Source of the DNA: an uncultured bacterium
GTDB taxonomy: Bacteria; Verrucomicrobiota; Kiritimatiellia; RFP12; UBA1067
Direction of reading: 5' to 3'
Length of the DNA: 52,187 nucleotides
Assembly: GCA_902802945.1 (NCBI GenBank)
Contig: CADCOC010000022.1
Coordinates: 1 to 52,187, forward strand
Made by a program: the position numbers and the translations under genes. The notes beneath the pieces were generated by a model. It was not told where the DNA came from, did not search any database, and saw only the letters and a list, made by a program, of their open reading frames with translations. Shown in pieces: positions 49,381 through 52,187 of the stretch (within the stretch, counting starts at the first letter, position 1; each line of letters begins with the position of its first letter).

Positions 49381-49424
49381 CCACAATCGTTTTGTTGTGG
49401 CCAAAAAAGTTGGCCATAACGATT
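49381..49424. repeat. Nested inverted repeats upstream of the DUF4143 ATPase gene
   Basis: The first hairpin is CCACAA / TTGTGG with loop TCGTTTTG (49381-49400). The second is GGCCAA / TTGGCC with loop AAAAG (49399-49415). An outer pair, AATCGTT (49385-49391) and AACGATT (49418-49424), encloses most of both. They end at the -35 of the ATPase promoter, so they may be an operator. They could also end transcription of the small upstream gene. Confidence 0.6.
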
Positions 49425-49452
49425 GACGGCGGAATCGGTGATATGATATAAT
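49423..49452 (+). promoter_or_regulatory. Strong promoter giving a leaderless DUF4143 ATPase transcript
   Basis: TTGACG (49423-49428), an 18-base spacer and TATAAT (49447-49452) with TGA before it. ATG 49460 follows after seven bases (GCGCGCC). Confidence 0.75.
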
Positions 49453-49459
49453 GCGCGCC

Positions 49460-50764
49460 ATGAAAGCAGTTCTTGGAGAGGTCATGCGTGAGTTCTACGA
49501 ATTCGGGATTCCCGAAGACGTCATACCTCGCGATGTTGATTACCTTGAGAAACGGAATGCCGCGACGGTCGTCACGGGAATGCGCAGATCGGGCAAGACG
49601 TACGTGACGTACCAGCGGATGCGCGCGCTTGTCGAGTCCGGGATTCCGCTGGAGCGGATCGTCCACGTCAACTTCGACGACGACCGGCTGAAGGGGCTGA
49701 AACTCGAGCACCTGCGGCTGGTGGGTGATATCCACGCCGAAATGTTCCCTGATGCGGCGAAGGAGAAATGCTGGTACTTCCTTGACGAGCTGCAGGACGT
49801 GAAAGGCTGGGAACTCTACGCCCGCCGCATTCTCGATTCGCATCATGTGCAGTTGTGCCTCACGGGGTCTTCGTCGAAGCTGCTTTCCGGCGAGATCGCC
49901 ACGCAAATGCGCGGGCGTTCAATTGACATTGAGGTGTTCCCCCTGTCGTTCGCTGAGTTCCTCCGATTCAATTCGATCGTGAAAGCTGTTCCTTCAGCGC
50001 CGTATTCGTCGCGCACGGCCGGCGTCCTGCGCCATGCGATGCAGCGCTATCTTGACGAGGGCGGTTTCCCTGATGTGCAGGGCGACGACTACCGGATCCG
50101 CGTCAAGATGCTTCAGGGATATGTCGATGCCGTGCTCTACCGTGACGTGATCGAACGCCATGAGGTGCCGAGCGTGCAGTCGTTGCGCTACACGCTGGAA
50201 TACATCAAGCACAATTTCGCGCACAAGATTTCGACGCGCGCCATTTCGGGAGCACTCAAAGGTCTGGGAATCTCGGACAGCCGCGAGTACATTTCCGATT
50301 ATCTCGACTGGCTCGAGCAGGCCTATCTCATCTACCGCGTACCGATCAGGACGGATTCGCTCTCCGTAAGGCGGATGAACCCGGACAAGTTCTACCTTGT
50401 CGATACGGGACTTGCACGGGCGGTGACGCCAAAGAGCGATGCCTCGCGGGGTTGGTTTCTGGAAAACCTCGTGTACCTTGCTTTGCGTCGCGGCGACAAC
50501 AGGATCGAGTACTTCAACACGAGAAGGGGAGAAGAAGTCGATTTCCTTGTTACGGACAGAATCACAAAGAAGCGACGTCTGATCCAAGTGGCGTGGGAGA
50601 TGTCGGATTCTGCTACAAAGACGCGTGAACTTTCCGCGTTGAAGTCCGCACGAGACGAGATCAAGGTCAAAGACTGCTCGGTGGTGACATGGGACGAGGA
50701 ATGGGAAAAGGACGGAATCAGGATCGTTCCTGCGTGGAAATGGTGTCTTGGAGAGAGTGTATAG
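49460..50764 (+). CDS. AAA ATPase with DUF4143 (PD-(D/E)XK-like) C-terminal domain
   Basis: The protein has 434 aa from ATG 49460. The earlier in-frame ATG at 49451 lies in the -10 and is rejected. Walker A is G-M-R-R-S-G-K-T (40-47), Walker B Y-F-L-D-E-L-Q, and sensor L-C-L-T-G-S-S-S-K-L-L. The DUF4143 region has Y-L-V-D-T-G-L-A-R and the nuclease-like G-E-E-V-D-F-L-V followed by L-I-Q-V. The family is very widespread and functionally unassigned. Its promoter is preceded by nested inverted repeats. Confidence 0.9.
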   Translation: MKAVLGEVMREFYEFGIPEDVIPRDVDYLEKRNAATVVTGMRRSGKTYVTYQRMRALVESGIPLERIVHVNFDDDRLKGLKLEHLRLVGDIHAEMFPDAAKEKCWYFLDELQDVKGWELYARRILDSHHVQLCLTGSSSKLLSGEIATQMRGRSIDIEVFPLSFAEFLRFNSIVKAVPSAPYSSRTAGVLRHAMQRYLDEGGFPDVQGDDYRIRVKMLQGYVDAVLYRDVIERHEVPSVQSLRYTLEYIKHNFAHKISTRAISGALKGLGISDSREYISDYLDWLEQAYLIYRVPIRTDSLSVRRMNPDKFYLVDTGLARAVTPKSDASRGWFLENLVYLALRRGDNRIEYFNTRRGEEVDFLVTDRITKKRRLIQVAWEMSDSATKTRELSALKSARDEIKVKDCSVVTWDEEWEKDGIRIVPAWKWCLGESV

Positions 50765-50805
50765 AAAAGGTTGATTGTATGGCAAAGAAGGGAAATGGAT
50801 AGTCC

Positions 50806-51224
50806 ATGGCGCTGTCGGCAATAGATTGGATCGTCATCGGAGCGTACTTCACGATCACGATGCTCGCGGGGCTCTTCATGGGACGGTTCGTGAAGGGGTC
50901 GAAGGACTTCTTCTCCCGATCCTCGCCGTGCTGCCCGCGATCGCGGCGCGGGGGTATCTCCCCGACCTGCTGCCGGAGATGCATGAGCGCAGCTACATCG
51001 AGATGTGTACGCGTCTTTTGCCGCACGGGATGCTCGGACTCATGGTGTCCGCGATGATGGCGGCGTCGCTCTCCACGCTTGCGGCGGAGTTCAACGTGAT
51101 GAGCAGCGTGCTGACGACGGACATCTACCGCCGCATCTTCCGCAAGAACGCGGGCGAGCGCGAGACGATTCGGCACGGCGAAGCGCGAAGCGGAATCGCG
51201 CGAGGGACTGTTTGCGGAGATTGA
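50806..51224 (+). pseudogene. Degenerate sodium:solute symporter (SSS family) gene
   Basis: From ATG 50806 the frame encodes a typical first helix of an SSS transporter (I-D-W-I-V-I-G-A-Y-F-T-I-T-M-L-A-G, then K-G-S-K-D-F-F). At about 50916 the reading shifts frame and jumps to a later segment: V-L-P-A-I-A-A-R-G-Y-L-P-D-L-L-P, then G-L-M-V-S-A-M-M-A-A-S-L-S-T-L, through D-I-Y-R-R-I-F. This later segment ends around 51143. Intact members have about 500-600 residues, so several hundred residues are missing. The tail (51160-51224) is unrelated. Confidence 0.8.
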
Positions 51225-51260
51225 TTTGAGAAACGAAGATCACGGCCGAAAATGTCATAC

Positions 51261-51290
51261 TTGACGCGCTAGGGGCTGGTGGAGTATAAT
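51261..51290 (+). promoter_or_regulatory. Promoter of the vapBC pair
   Basis: TTGACG (51261-51266), an 18-base spacer and TATAAT (51285-51290). The leader is about 28 nt with an AAAGGAG ribosome site. Confidence 0.7.
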
Positions 51291-51323
51291 GATGAACCAC
51301 ACGAACCAAAGGAGTGAACCACA

Positions 51324-51584
51324 ATGAGTGCATTGACACTGCATGCAATGGATGACCGGCTTGTCATCGCCTTGCGCCGATATGCGTCGGAGTTGGGGAC
51401 AAGTCTGAATCAGGCGGCCAAGACACTGATTGCCAGTGCCTTGGGCGTGTCTTCATCTCGCGAACGCAGACCACCTGGTTTCATGCGATTTGCCGGAGGT
51501 TTCACTTCCGAGGATGCAGCGGAGTTGCGTTCCTTTGTGGATGCTGCGTCGTTCTCAAAGGTTGACGAGTCGGATTGGAAATGA
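51324..51584 (+). CDS. VapB-type antitoxin (ribbon-helix-helix-like)
   Basis: The protein has 86 aa with a strong AAAGGAG site. The N-terminal half (D-D-R-L-V-I-A-L-R-R-Y-A-S-E-L-G-T-S-L-N-Q) has the pattern of a ribbon-helix-helix DNA-binding domain. The C-terminal half would wrap the toxin. The stop overlaps the toxin start (ATGA), as is usual for toxin-antitoxin pairs. Such antitoxins repress their own promoter. Confidence 0.8.
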   Translation: MSALTLHAMDDRLVIALRRYASELGTSLNQAAKTLIASALGVSSSRERRPPGFMRFAGGFTSEDAAELRSFVDAASFSKVDESDWK

Positions 51585-51982
51585 ATGCTGCGGTTGTAGA
51601 TACGAATGTGCTGATTACCTTTCTTGAGAAGGGCAACAAGGTCTGCGAACTCTTGAGCCGCTTTGACCGATTACTCGTTCCGGCGGCTGTTGACGCTGAG
51701 TTTCGTGCGGGGATCGACCTTGATACGGCTTCAGGAAGGAGGCGTTCGCAGGTTTGGGACGACTTCCTTGCGGACGCATCCGTGGAGTTTCTGTCTGTCG
51801 GGCGCGAAGAGAGCCTGAAGTACGCGATGTTGTACAGGGTGCTTAAGGCCAACGGGACGCCGATTCCCATAAATGACATCTGGATCGCATCTTCCGCCTT
51901 GGTGCGCAACGTGCCCGTCTGTACCTTTGACCCTCACTTTCGCAGGGTACCGCTCCTTCAAGTGCTCTTTGCGGAAACCTGA
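51581..51982 (+). CDS. VapC-type PIN-domain ribonuclease toxin
   Basis: I chose ATG 51581 (133 aa) overlapping the antitoxin stop; a TTG six bases earlier is less likely. PIN acidic residues are visible: D7 (V-V-D-T-N-V-L), E40 (D-A-E-F-R-A-G), D99 (I-N-D-I-W-I-A) and D117 (F-D-P-H-F). All four metal ligands appear to be present, so the toxin is probably active as a site-specific RNase that inhibits translation. Confidence 0.88.
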   Translation: MNAAVVDTNVLITFLEKGNKVCELLSRFDRLLVPAAVDAEFRAGIDLDTASGRRRSQVWDDFLADASVEFLSVGREESLKYAMLYRVLKANGTPIPINDIWIASSALVRNVPVCTFDPHFRRVPLLQVLFAET

Positions 51983-52105
51983 TGACTCAATACGTCGTAG
52001 AACGGTGACGCGAAAAGAACGGATGTTATGTGTGATTTCGAAGAGTTGTGTTCGTGGGTGAAGGATCTGCCGATCGTCGATTGGCATAATCCGTATCTCA
52101 TCGGT

Positions 52106-52187
52106 TTAGGCCATAGGTTCGGTCGACACAGGTAATCCGGGAAGGCTTTCCGGGGGCGTTAGTCCGAGTGCTTCAAGGGCGTTGCGC
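52106..52187 (-). CDS. Possible C-terminal end of a gene entering from the right edge
   Basis: The - strand is open from the right edge to TAA at 52108-52106, giving 26 residues (L-E-A-L-G-L-T-P-P-E, then L-P-G-L-P-V, ending E-P-M-A). Its length is too short to judge. It vaguely resembles the tail of an IS-type transposase, but I cannot support that. A short + strand reading (ATG 52028 to 52135, 35 codons) competes for the same DNA. Confidence 0.3.
   Translation of the reverse strand, partial: RNALEALGLTPPESLPGLPVSTEPMA

Noticed and set aside
52028..52135. Short + strand reading of 35 codons at the right end
   Set aside because: It is very short, has no ribosome site and no recognisable family. 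It overlaps the possible - strand gene end.

Overview
The window is about 52 kb of GC-rich bacterial DNA (third codon positions are strongly G/C). Its gene content suggests a Kiritimatiellota/Verrucomicrobiota-type anaerobe, probably carbohydrate-degrading and possibly gut-associated. The clues are many secreted glycoside hydrolases (GH29, GH2, GH95, GH97, GH42-like), a hydrazine-synthase-alpha-like dihaem secreted protein, an exosortase/EpsI fusion, CbxX-type AAA, LemA/DUF3137 and small repeat-rich intergenic DNA. This assignment is inference; there is no rRNA in the window. Almost all genes lie on the + strand. Only an L,D-transpeptidase, an esterase and the dihaem protein are on the - strand.

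Layout. 1-6.9 kb: 3' end of an ATPase/nuclease, a C-terminally truncated GH29 fucosidase, a CbxX-like AAA ATPase with a YbjN-like partner, and a secreted SGNH/GH42-like fusion. 6.9-8.1 kb: an L,D-transpeptidase with a repeat-built N-terminus. 8.1-13.6 kb: metY, grpE-dnaJ, then a tightly overlapping NifU-like/iorB/phenylacetate-CoA ligase operon. 13.6-14.2 kb: tRNA-Val(UAC) and a small unknown protein. 14.3-16.7 kb: a GH2 enzyme with internal gaps. 16.9-23.5 kb: LemA/DUF3137, lepA, phosphofructokinase and an RlmI-like methyltransferase. 23.5-28.8 kb: exosortase-EpsI, a polyprenyl-phosphate sugar-1-phosphate transferase, malic enzyme and a CesT-like protein. 28.9-35.8 kb: a polysaccharide operon (GH97, BSP-type metallopeptidase, GH95). 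35.8-44.2 kb: AAA/PD-(D/E)XK ATPase, GH2, a tandem alpha/beta hydrolase, ThuA-DUF6807. 44.3-49.3 kb: a YitT protein, a beta-helix gene fragment, the dihaem protein and a small unknown. 49.4-52.2 kb: DUF4143 ATPase, a wrecked sodium:solute symporter gene, a VapBC pair and the edge of a further gene.

How the genes fit together. The secreted hydrolases (alpha-fucosidases, beta-galactosidase-like GH2, alpha-glucosidase/galactosidase GH97, esterases) are a plausible set for stripping fucosylated, acylated host or algal glycans. The exosortase and sugar-phosphate transferase point to exopolysaccharide export with surface-protein sorting. The iorB-paaK pair points to fermentative aromatic amino-acid catabolism.

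Three genome-style features stand out. First, several genes have an extended -10 (TGnTATAAT/TATACT type) and in four cases it lies only 7-8 bases before the start codon, with CGCC directly preceding that codon; this implies leaderless mRNAs. Second, several families of short hairpin or heptamer repeats recur between genes and, in frame, inside genes; their hairpin arms vary but stay complementary. Third, several genes are partly eroded (GH29, GH2, the symporter, the beta-helix fragment), sometimes exactly at those repeats.
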